Assembly (NCBI RefSeq): GCF_009711165.2
Contig: NZ_WMID02000003.1
Span: 124,001 to 188,000, forward strand
Source: Flavobacterium sp. MC2016-06
GTDB taxonomy: Bacteria > Bacteroidota > Bacteroidia > Flavobacteriales > Flavobacteriaceae
Direction: 5' to 3'
Length of the DNA: 64,000 bases
A program made the translations under genes and the position numbers. The notes under the pieces were generated by a model. It was not told the origin of the DNA. It saw nothing but the letters and a program-made list of their open reading frames with translations, and did not search any database. Positions 50,584 to 59,748 of the stretch are shown piece by piece (positions within the stretch are counted from its first letter, which is position 1; each line of letters opens with the position of its first letter).

Positions 50584-52506
50584 TTAATTAGAGCCTCCTC
50601 CAGGTTTAGTTGCCTGTTTAATCAAATCCGAAACCGTTTTACCTTTGTCAGCTCCTGTATTGTGGATTCTTCTGTTGTAAACATCCTGCCAGTCAATCAA
50701 TGGGTAAACATTGTTTTCTTTTGCCTGCTCATCAAATAATTTTTGAAGTTCAGCCAGTTTTTCAGGGTATTTTTTAGCAAGATTATTACGCTCGTTAAAA
50801 TCTTCGTTTAAGTTATACAACTCCCAAACATCTGTGTCGAAATTACTTGCAGCTGGTTTTTCGTTTTTGCCTAAAGAATTTTTTACAGCAAATGAATCTG
50901 GTAAGTGTGCTGCAGCAGCTTTCCATCCATCTTTATAAATAGCTCTGTTTCCAAAAATGTAATAGTACTGTACTTTGTGTAAAGATTCTGCTTTTGGATT
51001 GTCTAAAGAAGCTTGAAATGAAGATCCTTGAATAATATCCTGCTTAATTTCTTTAATATATTCTGGAGCTTTAATACCAGCAATAGCCAATGTTGTTGGA
51101 AGAATATCGGTTACGTGGCTGTATTGATTTCTGATACCGCCTTTGTCTTTAATTCCGTTTGGATAAAAAACAATCAAAGGATTACGCGTTCCTCCTTCAG
51201 ATTGTGCATCTTGTTTCCAGTTTTTGAAAGGAGCATTTGTTGCCTGTGCCCATCCTAAAGGATAATTGGTATTTAAACCTTTTGAAGTTCCAATTTCTCC
51301 AATATTGTTTAAGTTGCTTTGAAGATTCTCTTCGTCAGATTTTCCTTGAGAGAAAAGACTTTGATTGATAGTTCCCTGCAAAGTTCCTTCTTTACTAGCT
51401 CCGTTATCTCCAATGGCAACAAAAATTAAAGTATTATCTAACTGATTGCTTTCTTTTAAATAATTGACAACTCTTCCAATTTCAGCATCTGTGTACGTCA
51501 AGAATCCAGCGTATACTTCCATAAACCTTGCGTAAACTTTCTTTTCTTCTGGAGTTAATTTTTTCCAATCTGTAATCAAAGGGTTACGTTCTGGCAATAC
51601 AGCATTCGCTGGAATAACACCTAATTTCTTTTGGTTTGCCAAGACTTTTTCACGGTAAACATCATAACCTTCGTCAAATTTTCCTTTGTAAGCATCACTC
51701 CATTGTGTCGCAACCTGATGAGGTGCGTGCGCTGCTCCCGGAGCATAATACAAGAAGAAAGGTTTTCCAGGCGCTGCTTTTTGCTGCGTTTTAATGTAGC
51801 TGATTGCTTTGTCAGTAATCAATTCATTTAAATGACGTCCGTCTGGTTTAATATGCGTTTGATCTTCTACCAAATCAGGATTGTATTGATCAGTCTGCGA
51901 ACCTAAGAATCCGTAAAAATGGTCGAAACCTTTTCCAGTCGGCCATCTGTCAAACGGACCAGCATCTGTAGCATCTTCATCTGGAGTTACACCGTATTTA
52001 CCAACAGCAAAAGTATTGTATCCGTTTGCACGTAATATTTCTGCAATTGTTCCTTTATCAGATGGAATTCTGCCATCCCATCCCGGAAAACCTGCCGACA
52101 AAATAGTATGAGAAAAACCGCTTACGTGAACTCTTCCAGAATTCCTGCCTGTTAATAATGCAGCACGAGTGGGAGCACAAATAGCCGTTGTATGAAAGTT
52201 GGTATAACGTAAACCGTTATTTGCCAATTCGTCAAAAGTTGGTGTATTGATTAAACCTCCAAAAGTACTTGCAGCACCAAATCCAACATCATCAAGTAAA
52301 ATCCAAACTATATTTGGAGCACCTTTTGGTGCGGTAACAGGCTCTGGCCAATATTCTTTAGAATCGGCTAAAGTTTTACCAATTGTACCTTTAAATTCTG
52401 TGTTTGAATTTGATTGCGAAAATCCTAACTGGGCGACTAGCAGCGCCGTAATCAAAAGTCCTTTCTGCGGACTTTTGATTGTTATGCTATTTTTAAAGTT
52501 TTTCAT
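50584..52506 (-). CDS. Arylsulfatase (sulfatase S1 family)
   Basis: A 640-residue exported enzyme (signal to about residue 31). Motifs are NIVWILLDDVGFGAAS, the formylglycine site Cys110-Ala-Pro-Thr-Arg (AICAPTRAALLTGRN) and GKYGVTPDE. The order of motifs and length fit a bacterial arylsulfatase of the AtsA type, which releases sulfate from alkyl or aryl esters. It differs from the other sulfatase in length and C-terminal composition. It follows the SusD gene by 25 bases and is the third gene of the operon. Confidence 0.94.
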   Translation of the reverse strand: MKNFKNSITIKSPQKGLLITALLVAQLGFSQSNSNTEFKGTIGKTLADSKEYWPEPVTAPKGAPNIVWILLDDVGFGAASTFGGLINTPTFDELANNGLRYTNFHTTAICAPTRAALLTGRNSGRVHVSGFSHTILSAGFPGWDGRIPSDKGTIAEILRANGYNTFAVGKYGVTPDEDATDAGPFDRWPTGKGFDHFYGFLGSQTDQYNPDLVEDQTHIKPDGRHLNELITDKAISYIKTQQKAAPGKPFFLYYAPGAAHAPHQVATQWSDAYKGKFDEGYDVYREKVLANQKKLGVIPANAVLPERNPLITDWKKLTPEEKKVYARFMEVYAGFLTYTDAEIGRVVNYLKESNQLDNTLIFVAIGDNGASKEGTLQGTINQSLFSQGKSDEENLQSNLNNIGEIGTSKGLNTNYPLGWAQATNAPFKNWKQDAQSEGGTRNPLIVFYPNGIKDKGGIRNQYSHVTDILPTTLAIAGIKAPEYIKEIKQDIIQGSSFQASLDNPKAESLHKVQYYYIFGNRAIYKDGWKAAAAHLPDSFAVKNSLGKNEKPAASNFDTDVWELYNLNEDFNERNNLAKKYPEKLAELQKLFDEQAKENNVYPLIDWQDVYNRRIHNTGADKGKTVSDLIKQATKPGGGSN

Positions 52507-52531
52507 TTTTTTTAGTTATTATGGTTGTTTG

Positions 52532-54004
52532 TTAATATCCAGGGTTTTGAGGTAATCCGTCAGGATTGATGTTTCTTTCGCTTTGCGGAATTGGGTATAA
52601 ATTATTTCTTTCTGAAACAGAGTTTTTAGCTGTTACTTTTTTCACTTCGGTTACTAATGTTCCCCAGCGAACTAAATCGTACCAGCGCTGTCCTTCTTGT
52701 ACAAATTCTTTTTTGCGTTCTTCTTGAATTGCAGCTCTAAAAGTAGTTTGTGTTAATCCCGATAAATCTACTGTTGCGTCTGGTGTTGTAATTGCTTTTC
52801 CGTAAGCTCTTCTTCTCACTTCATTTAACAATTCATAAGACTCTGCAGTTGGTCCAGATTGTTCATTTATCGCTTCCGCTAATGATAATAAGATGTCTGC
52901 ATAACGAATTACAGGAAAATTGATGGCTACGTTTGAAGGAGTTGCCAAGTTGGTCAAATCCAAATATTTTTTGAAGATAGGTTTCGGAAACGTATAAAGC
53001 GCTCCAGTTGTTGGGTTTACCAACTGTTTAGCATAACTAACATCTCTTCGGGTATCTGCAGCATCATAAATATCATAAAACAAAGCTACATCCGAGATAA
53101 TATCTGCAGGTTCTGTAGCCGTAAATCCAGTAAAAGAAGTAGATTGAAAAGTACTTCCGCTAGACCCGTTTCCTGCTTGATTTGGCTCAAACTGTACAGA
53201 AAAAATATGTTCTTTTCCGTTCTTTTTTGTTTTAGTAAAAATGTCCTGAAAGTTTTCAAATAAAGCATATCCATAACCTCCATTTATTACTTCTCTTGCT
53301 TTCAAGATGGCGTTTGGCCAATCTTTTCTGGTCAAATAAACCTTAGCTAAAATTGCTTTTGCAGCTCCAGGAGTAGCACGCCCAGCATCAGCAGCAGTGT
53401 AACTTGCAGGTAATGCTTCGGCATCTGTCAAATCAGCAATAATCTGTGTATACACTTCATCTACAGTAGCTCTATTTGTTTTTAAAGTTTCTAATTGAAT
53501 AGAAGTTGGTTCATGCAAAACAATTGGAACACCGCCCCAAAGACGCACTGCCTGAAAATAAAGTAAACCTCTAATGAATTTAGCTTCATTGATTAATCTG
53601 GTTTTCACCACTTCAGATCCAGTTACTTTTGGAATATTATCAATAGAAACATTAGCTCTGTTGATTCCCGCATAAATTTGTCTCCAAGCAACCTGAACAC
53701 GGTCTGAAGTAGCATCATGTGTTAAACTGCTCAAAGCTCTTACCTGCGGATTTGTTGCAGAAACTCCCGCTGCAGCATAATCTGTAGCCATATCGGTTAA
53801 GAAATAAAGATTCCTGCCAAACAAACTCTGCTCGCCTGGATCAAGACTTAATGAAGCATAAACTGCGGCTACACTTGCAGTAGCATTATCTTGAGTTATA
53901 AAATAATTATCTTCGGTTACAAAAGAGGTTGGTGTTACCTCAAGGTCTGCGCACGATGTAAATAAACCGGCACTTAAAAGGATTGTTATTATAATCTTTT
54001 TCAT
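52532..54004 (-). CDS. SusD/RagB family nutrient-binding lipoprotein
   Basis: A 490-residue outer-membrane lipoprotein (MKKIIITILLSAGLFTSCADL, Cys18). SusD marks are LEVTPTSFVTEDNYFITQDNATASVAAVYASL, the RGLLYFQAVRLWGGVPIV helix pair, FPVIRYADILLSLAEAINEQSG and FVQEGQRWYDLVRWG near the end. It captures the ligand for the neighbouring TonB-dependent SusC channel. With sulfatases in the same operon, a sulfated organic compound is likely. It lies 17 bases downstream of SusC. Confidence 0.95.
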   Translation of the reverse strand: MKKIIITILLSAGLFTSCADLEVTPTSFVTEDNYFITQDNATASVAAVYASLSLDPGEQSLFGRNLYFLTDMATDYAAAGVSATNPQVRALSSLTHDATSDRVQVAWRQIYAGINRANVSIDNIPKVTGSEVVKTRLINEAKFIRGLLYFQAVRLWGGVPIVLHEPTSIQLETLKTNRATVDEVYTQIIADLTDAEALPASYTAADAGRATPGAAKAILAKVYLTRKDWPNAILKAREVINGGYGYALFENFQDIFTKTKKNGKEHIFSVQFEPNQAGNGSSGSTFQSTSFTGFTATEPADIISDVALFYDIYDAADTRRDVSYAKQLVNPTTGALYTFPKPIFKKYLDLTNLATPSNVAINFPVIRYADILLSLAEAINEQSGPTAESYELLNEVRRRAYGKAITTPDATVDLSGLTQTTFRAAIQEERKKEFVQEGQRWYDLVRWGTLVTEVKKVTAKNSVSERNNLYPIPQSERNINPDGLPQNPGY

Positions 54005-54021
54005 TTTATATATTTTTTTAC

Positions 54022-57000
54022 TTAGAAAGTTACGTTCAAGCCCGAGATAAATGTTTTAGAGTTTGGATAAGAACCAAAATCAATTCCCGGATATAAGTTA
54101 TTTTGTTCGTATGAACTTACCTCTGGATCAAAACCAGTGTATTTTGTCCATGTAATTAAGTTTTCTGCAGACACATAAAATTTCACACTCTTAGTACCTA
54201 ACTTTTTAGAAATACTTTTTGGAAGTGTATAACCAAGTGTGATTAATTTTAATCTTAAGAAAGAAGCATCTTCTACATAACGCTCAGAAACAATTCCTAG
54301 CGGAGAACTTGTTGCTCTTGGAATTTCATTACTAGGATTTGTCGGTGTCCAGCGATCTTGCAGCGTTGTTGCAGCATTTGTACCAAGAGTAGAAATTTCT
54401 AACTGCTGATTTAAAGCATTGAATATTTTTCCGCCATAAGAACCTTGAAAAGAGAAATTCAAATCAAAATCATGATAAGAAACTGTATTGCTGAAACTTC
54501 CAACAAATTTTGGTTGAGAAGAGCCTAAATTTCCTTTATCAAGAGCCGAAATTATACCATCTCCGTTCGTGTCAACATATCTTCTGTCTCCCACTTTTGT
54601 ATTGGCTAAACTGTTAATTTTTGGCTGTGTATTTACTTCTTCCTGCGTTTGAAAAATTCCATTTGTTCTGTATCCCCAGAAAGTTCCTAAAGGCAGACCT
54701 ACTTTTACCGTTACAGGCTGTTGCTGCAATAAAGAACCGTTTGGTACAACTGGAAAGAATTGATCAACTCCATTTCCTATAGATACAACTTTGTTTCTGT
54801 TGGCAGAAAACACAACATTTGAATTCCATGAGAAATTTTCTGTTCTTAAGTTTTCTGTAGTCAAACCAATTTCAATACCTTTATTTTCAACACCTCCAAT
54901 ATTTTGAAGAACCGTTGCATAACCGGAAGTAAGCGGTACAGGAACACTGATTAATAAATCGTTTGTTTTCTTGTAATAAACATCAAATACAAAATTGATT
55001 TTTCTCTCTAATAATGATAAATCTAAACCAACATTATATTGATTTGTTTTTTCCCATTTCAAATCTGGATTTGCCAATCGAGTAGGAGCGAGCCCTGTAT
55101 ATAAAGTGCCTCCAAAAGAATAGTTTACAGAACCCATAGAAGCTAATGAAAGGTAATTTCCAATTTCTTGGTTTCCTGTTGTTCCAGCAGTAATTCTAAG
55201 TTTAGCCTCGGTTACGCCTTTTATATTATTTGCAAATTCTTCGTCAGTAATATTCCAAGAAAATCCAGCAGAAGGAAAATAACCCCAAAGCGATTTAGCC
55301 CCAAATCTTGAAGAACCATCTGCACGTCCAGAAAGCGTAAAATTGTATTTTCCTTTATAAGAGTAATTTACTCTCGTAAGCCATGATTTTAATACACTTT
55401 CAAAAGCATCACTATACGGTTTTACGGCGACACCATCTTGTATAGCGTTATAAGTATTGGCATCACTGATAAACGTATTTGCACCAGCATTTACAACTTC
55501 ACCTTGAGTATATTGAAGCGTATAACCTCCTAAAGCTGAAAATTTATGGTTTTCACCAAAAGTCGTATTGTAATTCAACGTATTTTCATTCAATACAGAA
55601 CTTACCAATCGATCTCCAACAGAAGCTAAACCTTTTGTTCCTGCACCATTTGTTGTGTTTGAAGGAGCATAATAATTTTGTTTGGTATTGATTACGTCAC
55701 CGCTTACCGCAACTTTGGCAGTAAGTTTTTTAGTGATTTTATATTCACCAAACAAACTCGTTAAAATTCTGTTGATTTTGGTTTCGTTAGTCGTGTTTTC
55801 CAAATCATTAATAGGGTTTGGAACATAACCATTTACAGAAGTTGCATAAGGATTATTGGTCACGTTATAGCTTCCGTCTGCATTTTTAATAGGAACTACT
55901 GGAGCCGTTAAAACAGCACTTACGATCGGGTTTGGAGTTCTTCCACCAGTTGAATTACTCCCTATTCCATTTGCAACTGAATTAGTATAATTAGCATTTA
56001 CACCAAATTTAAAATCCGGAGAATAATTTTTTTCATAGTTAACGCGAAGCGAGATTCTTTTAAAATCAGATCCAAGAACAATTCCCTGCTGATCAAAATA
56101 TCCAGCAGAAATAGCATATCTTGATCTGTCGTCACCTCCAGAAAGCGACAATTGATGATTTTGAATTGGAGCAGCAGTTCTAAAAGCAGCAGACTGCCAG
56201 TCGTAATTGCCAGAAGATTTAAAAGCTTCAATTTGTGCATCTGTAAAAGAAGGCGCCTGACCAATACTTGCCTGAACATCATTTCGTAAACTTGCCCATT
56301 GGCTCGCGTTCATTAGATTAAGTTTTTTTGAGATGTTTTGAAATCCAAAATAACCTTGATACGAAATATTGTCTTGTCCTTTTGTACCTTTTTTAGTTGT
56401 AATAATTACAACACCATTTGCACCGCGCGAACCATAAATGGCAGTTGCCGAAGCATCTTTAAGCACCTCAATAGATTCAATATCAGCAGGATTTATAGTA
56501 GATAACACATTGATACTCGCTCCAGCGAAAGATACTCCTGCAGAGCTGTTATTATTGTCATTGTAAATCAAAATTCCGTCAACAACATATAGAGGTTCGT
56601 TACCCGCTGTGATTGAATTTCCTCCACGTATGCGAACACTTGATGAAGCGCCTGGACTACCAGAACTTTGTGTAACTACCACACCAGCAACAGCACCTCG
56701 CAGTAAATTATCTGCCGATGAAGTTACTTGAGATAAATTTGCCTTTGGAACCGATGCTACAGAACCTGTAATGTCCTTTCTCTTTTGAGAACCATATCCA
56801 ACAACAACTAGTTCATCTAGCTCTTGTCGTTCTTCTTGTAAATGAATAGTAACTGGATTTTTTTCAACAATTATCTCCAGTTTTTTATAACCAATATAGC
56901 TTACTATTAAGGTATACGGAAGTTTCTGACCTGTTTGAAAAAAGAATTTTCCTTCGGCATCTGTAACAACTCCATGAGTTGTTCCTTTTATATTAACTGA

Positions 57001-57147
57001 CGCTCCGATAATGGGCTGATTTGTAATATCATCGACAACAGTTCCATCTAATTTTGATTGTATCAGCGGTGTTGTGTTTTGGGCATTTATTCCTGCCGAC
57101 AGGAGCAGGAGAAATAGTAATAAGTATATGTTTGAAATTTTTTTCAT
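54022..57147 (-). CDS. SusC/RagA TonB-dependent outer-membrane transporter
   Basis: A 1041-residue outer-membrane receptor starting MKKISNIYLLLFLLLL. The longer frame to 57177 adds 10 residues and is not used. A signal peptide, a CarboxypepD_reg-like domain (about residues 30-110, IKGTTHGVVTDAEGKFFF), a plug with YGSQKRKDITGSV and YGSRGANGVVIITTKKG, and a 22-stranded barrel ending in YPNSKTFISGLNVTF are visible. Ligands are imported with energy from TonB. It is the first structural gene of the sulfur operon, and the leader with the Cys-rich peptide precedes it. Confidence 0.96.
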   Translation of the reverse strand: MKKISNIYLLLFLLLLSAGINAQNTTPLIQSKLDGTVVDDITNQPIIGASVNIKGTTHGVVTDAEGKFFFQTGQKLPYTLIVSYIGYKKLEIIVEKNPVTIHLQEERQELDELVVVGYGSQKRKDITGSVASVPKANLSQVTSSADNLLRGAVAGVVVTQSSGSPGASSSVRIRGGNSITAGNEPLYVVDGILIYNDNNNSSAGVSFAGASINVLSTINPADIESIEVLKDASATAIYGSRGANGVVIITTKKGTKGQDNISYQGYFGFQNISKKLNLMNASQWASLRNDVQASIGQAPSFTDAQIEAFKSSGNYDWQSAAFRTAAPIQNHQLSLSGGDDRSRYAISAGYFDQQGIVLGSDFKRISLRVNYEKNYSPDFKFGVNANYTNSVANGIGSNSTGGRTPNPIVSAVLTAPVVPIKNADGSYNVTNNPYATSVNGYVPNPINDLENTTNETKINRILTSLFGEYKITKKLTAKVAVSGDVINTKQNYYAPSNTTNGAGTKGLASVGDRLVSSVLNENTLNYNTTFGENHKFSALGGYTLQYTQGEVVNAGANTFISDANTYNAIQDGVAVKPYSDAFESVLKSWLTRVNYSYKGKYNFTLSGRADGSSRFGAKSLWGYFPSAGFSWNITDEEFANNIKGVTEAKLRITAGTTGNQEIGNYLSLASMGSVNYSFGGTLYTGLAPTRLANPDLKWEKTNQYNVGLDLSLLERKINFVFDVYYKKTNDLLISVPVPLTSGYATVLQNIGGVENKGIEIGLTTENLRTENFSWNSNVVFSANRNKVVSIGNGVDQFFPVVPNGSLLQQQPVTVKVGLPLGTFWGYRTNGIFQTQEEVNTQPKINSLANTKVGDRRYVDTNGDGIISALDKGNLGSSQPKFVGSFSNTVSYHDFDLNFSFQGSYGGKIFNALNQQLEISTLGTNAATTLQDRWTPTNPSNEIPRATSSPLGIVSERYVEDASFLRLKLITLGYTLPKSISKKLGTKSVKFYVSAENLITWTKYTGFDPEVSSYEQNNLYPGIDFGSYPNSKTFISGLNVTF

Positions 57148-57181
57148 TTCTTTGTATTGGTTTTTAGTAATTAACAAGGCG

Positions 57182-57281
57182 CCTTGAGAACTGAATTTTC
57201 AGTCCTCTAATTGTTTCCTTGGATTTAGTGATAAATATTCTTTAAGCCTCGCCATTTCTGTTGCCGCAGAAATGGCTTTTT
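57182..57281 (-). promoter_or_regulatory. Leader RNA with attenuator-like hairpins upstream of susC
   Basis: Just 3' of the leader-peptide stop is hairpin 1, GCCATTTCTG / CAGAAATGGC with a CGGCAA loop (57276-57251). Some 45 bases later is hairpin 2, GAGGACTGA / TCAGTTCTC (57204-57183), about 36 bases before the susC ATG. The segment TTGTTGCTGTA over the Cys codons (57297-57287) is complementary to TGCGGCAACAG in hairpin 1 (57268-57258), 11 consecutive pairs including three G-U. So two exclusive folds are possible. Neither hairpin has a T-run in the transcribed direction. Confidence 0.6.
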
Positions 57282-57314
57282 TTATTTACAGCAACAAGTT
57301 TGCATCATTTTCAT
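57282..57314 (-). CDS. Cys-rich leader peptide MKMMQTCCCK
   Basis: A 10-codon frame starting ATG at 57314 and ending TAA at 57282: MKMMQT then TGT TGC TGT (three Cys), AAA, stop. It lies 135 bases upstream of the susC start on the same strand, in an A-rich start context typical of this phylum (ACTAAAATG). Runs of the codon for the pathway product are the hallmark of ribosome-mediated attenuation, so ribosome stalling when charged Cys-tRNA is scarce could switch on the sulfur-acquisition operon. There is no direct evidence of translation. Confidence 0.65.
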   Translation of the reverse strand: MKMMQTCCCK

Positions 57315-58019
57315 TTTAGTTTTTTTAGTTGTTAGTTATTTAATTTCTGAATTATAGATATAATTTCAACGATCCTTCCAATACAAATGATGCATTAGAT
57401 AGACTTTTGTAATTTCAATAAATGGTTTTGTGAGGTTTTTAAAAATTCGTTTTGCTAAGATTGAAAACAAATAATTTAAAAGATAAGAATTAGCAACAGA
57501 AACACATATAACAAAACATGTTATGCGTGTATTTTTTAGGAAGAATGTAAGACGATATGCTTTCTGTTGTTTTCAAAATATAGTTTTTTATGTTTTAAAT
57601 AATTATTTAAACTCTACTAATCCTATAGACAAAGTTAATTTTAATATAATAAAAACCAAAAAATTGTTCAATTATTTTTGTAAAATATTGAAAATGAAGC
57701 AGTTTTAAATAATTTCAATTACGGTTAATGTATTGATTTTTAAATACTTATATTTAATTATTTAAATCCATTAAATGTTAAAAATATATTTTTATAAAGT
57801 CTTAAAATGTAGTATTTTATGTATAATTAACTACTTTTTAATTCCTTGTAAAACTAAAAAATAAGGACTAAAACGTCTGAAACATCGGTTTACAATTTAA
57901 AAACAGTTTTTTTTATGGATAAGTTTCTGTTTTACAAGGGATAATTTCAGATTACAATAATTCAAATCATCATAGAATAAATCTAAATAAAACAATTAAA
58001 GACAACTATATCTTTTAAT
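57315..58019. other. Divergent regulatory gap between susC leader and narK
   Basis: An AT-rich 705-base stretch with no real gene. Small open frames inside have no recognisable composition. The promoters of both divergent operons must be here; no consensus -7 site could be placed for the susC side. Confidence 0.6.
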
Positions 58020-58033
58020 ATGATATATATCAT
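58020..58033. promoter_or_regulatory. Crp/Fnr-type operator
   Basis: ATGATATATATCAT is a perfect 14-base palindrome fitting the GAT-N4-ATC core of Fnr-like sites. Its centre (58026.5) is about 42 bases upstream of the start inferred from a TATTTTTA -7-like element at 58056-58063, the usual place for an activator contacting polymerase. The binding protein is not in the window. Confidence 0.6.
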
Positions 58034-58055
58034 TTAAAGTAGGAATTTTAGCTAT

Positions 58056-58063
58056 TATTTTTA
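58056..58063 (+). promoter_or_regulatory. Probable -7 element of the narK promoter
   Basis: TATTTTTA resembles the Bacteroidota -7 box TAnnTTTG with one mismatch. It lies 21 bases before the narK ATG. A TTG at the expected upstream distance is not evident, consistent with an activator-dependent promoter. Confidence 0.4.
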
Positions 58064-58083
58064 CGTTTTAATTCGTTTAAATT

Positions 58084-59562
58084 ATGAGCAGTCTTTCTCA
58101 ATCTCACAAAATTTTATTTCTAAATACGTTAGCTTTTACTATTTGTTTTGCTTGTTGGACTTTAAATGGTGTCTTGGTTACTTATCTCGTAGATAAAGGA
58201 ATTTTTAACTGGACAGTTGTAGAAACCGGCTGGTTATTAGGAATTCCCATTTTATCAGGAGCAATATTTAGACTCCCTGTCGGTATCTTAACCGATAAAT
58301 ATGGCGGAAAAATAGTATTCTCCATTTTATTGTTTTTATGTTCTGTACCGCTTTTTCTACTTCCTTTTGCAGACTCATTTTGGAGTTTTGCTTTATTAAG
58401 TTTTCTTTTTGGATTAGTAGGAACCAGTTTTGCAGTTGGTATAGGATATACTTCAGTTTGGTATCCAAAAAACTGGCAGGGAAGAGCGCTTGGTATTTTC
58501 GGAATGGGAAATGCTGGAGCAGCAATTACAACCTTTATAGCACCAACATTATTAAATCATTTGTCTGAAAAAAATCCTGTAAATGGATGGAAAATACTAC
58601 CCGTAATCTACGCAGGAGCACTTGTTTTAATTGGTATTCTTTTTATTGTTTTCGCTAAAAATAAAACAAACAATGCCGTTTCAAAAACAATGGTAGAACT
58701 AATGTCCCCGCTAAAAAATGTTAGAGTTTGGCGTTTTGGAGCATACTACTTTTTAGTTTTTGGTTTTTTCGTAGCCTATTCACAATGGCTTCTTCCCAAT
58801 TTTATGAATGTTTACCATACTTCACTGGTTATGGGCGGCATGTTTGCCACAATGTTCAGCCTCCCATCTGGAATAATTAGAGCGTTTGGCGGTTACTTAT
58901 CAGACAAATTTGGAGCTAGAAAAGTAATGTATTGGGTTTTAGGTTCATCAATTGCAATCAGTTTTTTATTAATGTTTCCAAAAATGGAAGTTTTTACAAC
59001 AGGTCTTGGAGTTTTGGCAGCTAATAATGGAACAATTACAGCAGTTACTGCCAATGCTGTAACAGTAAATGATAAAGTACATAAAATCAATCCAAAAGAA
59101 ATTTCAGAAAATCATGATACAGCAATTTTTCCTGTAAAAAGTTCTTGGCAGGAAATAATTGTAAAACAAAATCAAGACGTCAAAAAGAAAGAATTATTGG
59201 CACAAGGAATTACGCAAATAAAGTTTAGTGCCAATATCTGGGTTTATTTGGTTTTGGTAATTCTTATAGGGATTTCTTGGGGAATTGGTAAAGCAGCAGT
59301 TTTTAAACATATTCCAGAATATTTTCCTAATGAGGTTGGTGTTGTAGGTGGAATGGTGGGGCTAATTGGCGGTCTTGGCGGATTTGCCGGCCCCATTATT
59401 TTTGGTTATCTCCTTAATTATACAGGTCTCTGGACGAGTTCATGGATATTTATCTTTCTAATATCAGTTTTGTGCCTGCTCTGGATGCATCGAACAATTA
59501 TAAAGGTGATGCGAACAAAATCACCAAACTTCACCAGAGAAATTGAACATGAAATAAAATAA
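58084..59562 (+). CDS. NarK-family nitrate/nitrite transporter with barrel-like insert
   Basis: A 492-residue major facilitator with about twelve helices. Nitrate-porter signatures are GNAGAAITTF in TM5 and GLIGGLGGFAGPIIFG in TM11, with conserved Arg in FRLPVGILTDKYGG and SGIIRAFGGYLSDKFG. Residues about 302-380 are an extra hydrophilic loop containing GTITAVTANAVTVNDKV and VKQNQDVKKKELLAQG, which looks like a small beta-barrel (biotinyl-lipoyl-like hammerhead) rather than a linker. The transporter heads the nitrate operon and follows the Fnr-like site by 50 bases. Confidence 0.9.
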   Translation: MSSLSQSHKILFLNTLAFTICFACWTLNGVLVTYLVDKGIFNWTVVETGWLLGIPILSGAIFRLPVGILTDKYGGKIVFSILLFLCSVPLFLLPFADSFWSFALLSFLFGLVGTSFAVGIGYTSVWYPKNWQGRALGIFGMGNAGAAITTFIAPTLLNHLSEKNPVNGWKILPVIYAGALVLIGILFIVFAKNKTNNAVSKTMVELMSPLKNVRVWRFGAYYFLVFGFFVAYSQWLLPNFMNVYHTSLVMGGMFATMFSLPSGIIRAFGGYLSDKFGARKVMYWVLGSSIAISFLLMFPKMEVFTTGLGVLAANNGTITAVTANAVTVNDKVHKINPKEISENHDTAIFPVKSSWQEIIVKQNQDVKKKELLAQGITQIKFSANIWVYLVLVILIGISWGIGKAAVFKHIPEYFPNEVGVVGGMVGLIGGLGGFAGPIIFGYLLNYTGLWTSSWIFIFLISVLCLLWMHRTIIKVMRTKSPNFTREIEHEIK

Positions 59563-59686
59563 AAATCCGCGTAAATCTACGCCTTCGCGAAAGCGAATCA
59601 GTCTCATCCGCGTCCTATGTAGAACATTCTGAGACACAGATAAAACAGATTTACTTCGTAAAGACGCTGATCAAACGGATTTTTTA
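59561..59686. repeat. MITE-like palindromic element, second copy
   Basis: Bounded by AAAAATCCG and CGGATTTTTT, with GCCTTCGCGAAAGCGAATCAGT and TCATCCGCGTCCTAT in common with the element at 5586-5709. It starts at the stop codon of the upstream NarK gene and separates the two transporter genes. Confidence 0.85.
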
Positions 59687-59748
59687 GAATTATTCAAAAA
59701 CATCTGATGTCAATTAAAATAAACATTAAAATAAATAATACATTAAAC

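Noticed and set aside
57182..57290. S-adenosylmethionine riboswitch upstream of susC
   Set aside because: The leader lacks the conserved SAM riboswitch core words; the Cys-codon peptide and alternative pairing explain it better.
57251..57290. Rho-independent terminator of a plus-strand gene
   Set aside because: On the plus strand the hairpin is followed by a T-run, but no plus-strand gene precedes it; the A-run is simply the 3' end of the leader peptide region.
57523..57708. 61-residue plus-strand frame in the susC-narK gap
   Set aside because: Its composition is that of random AT-rich DNA and it has no recognisable domain or start context.
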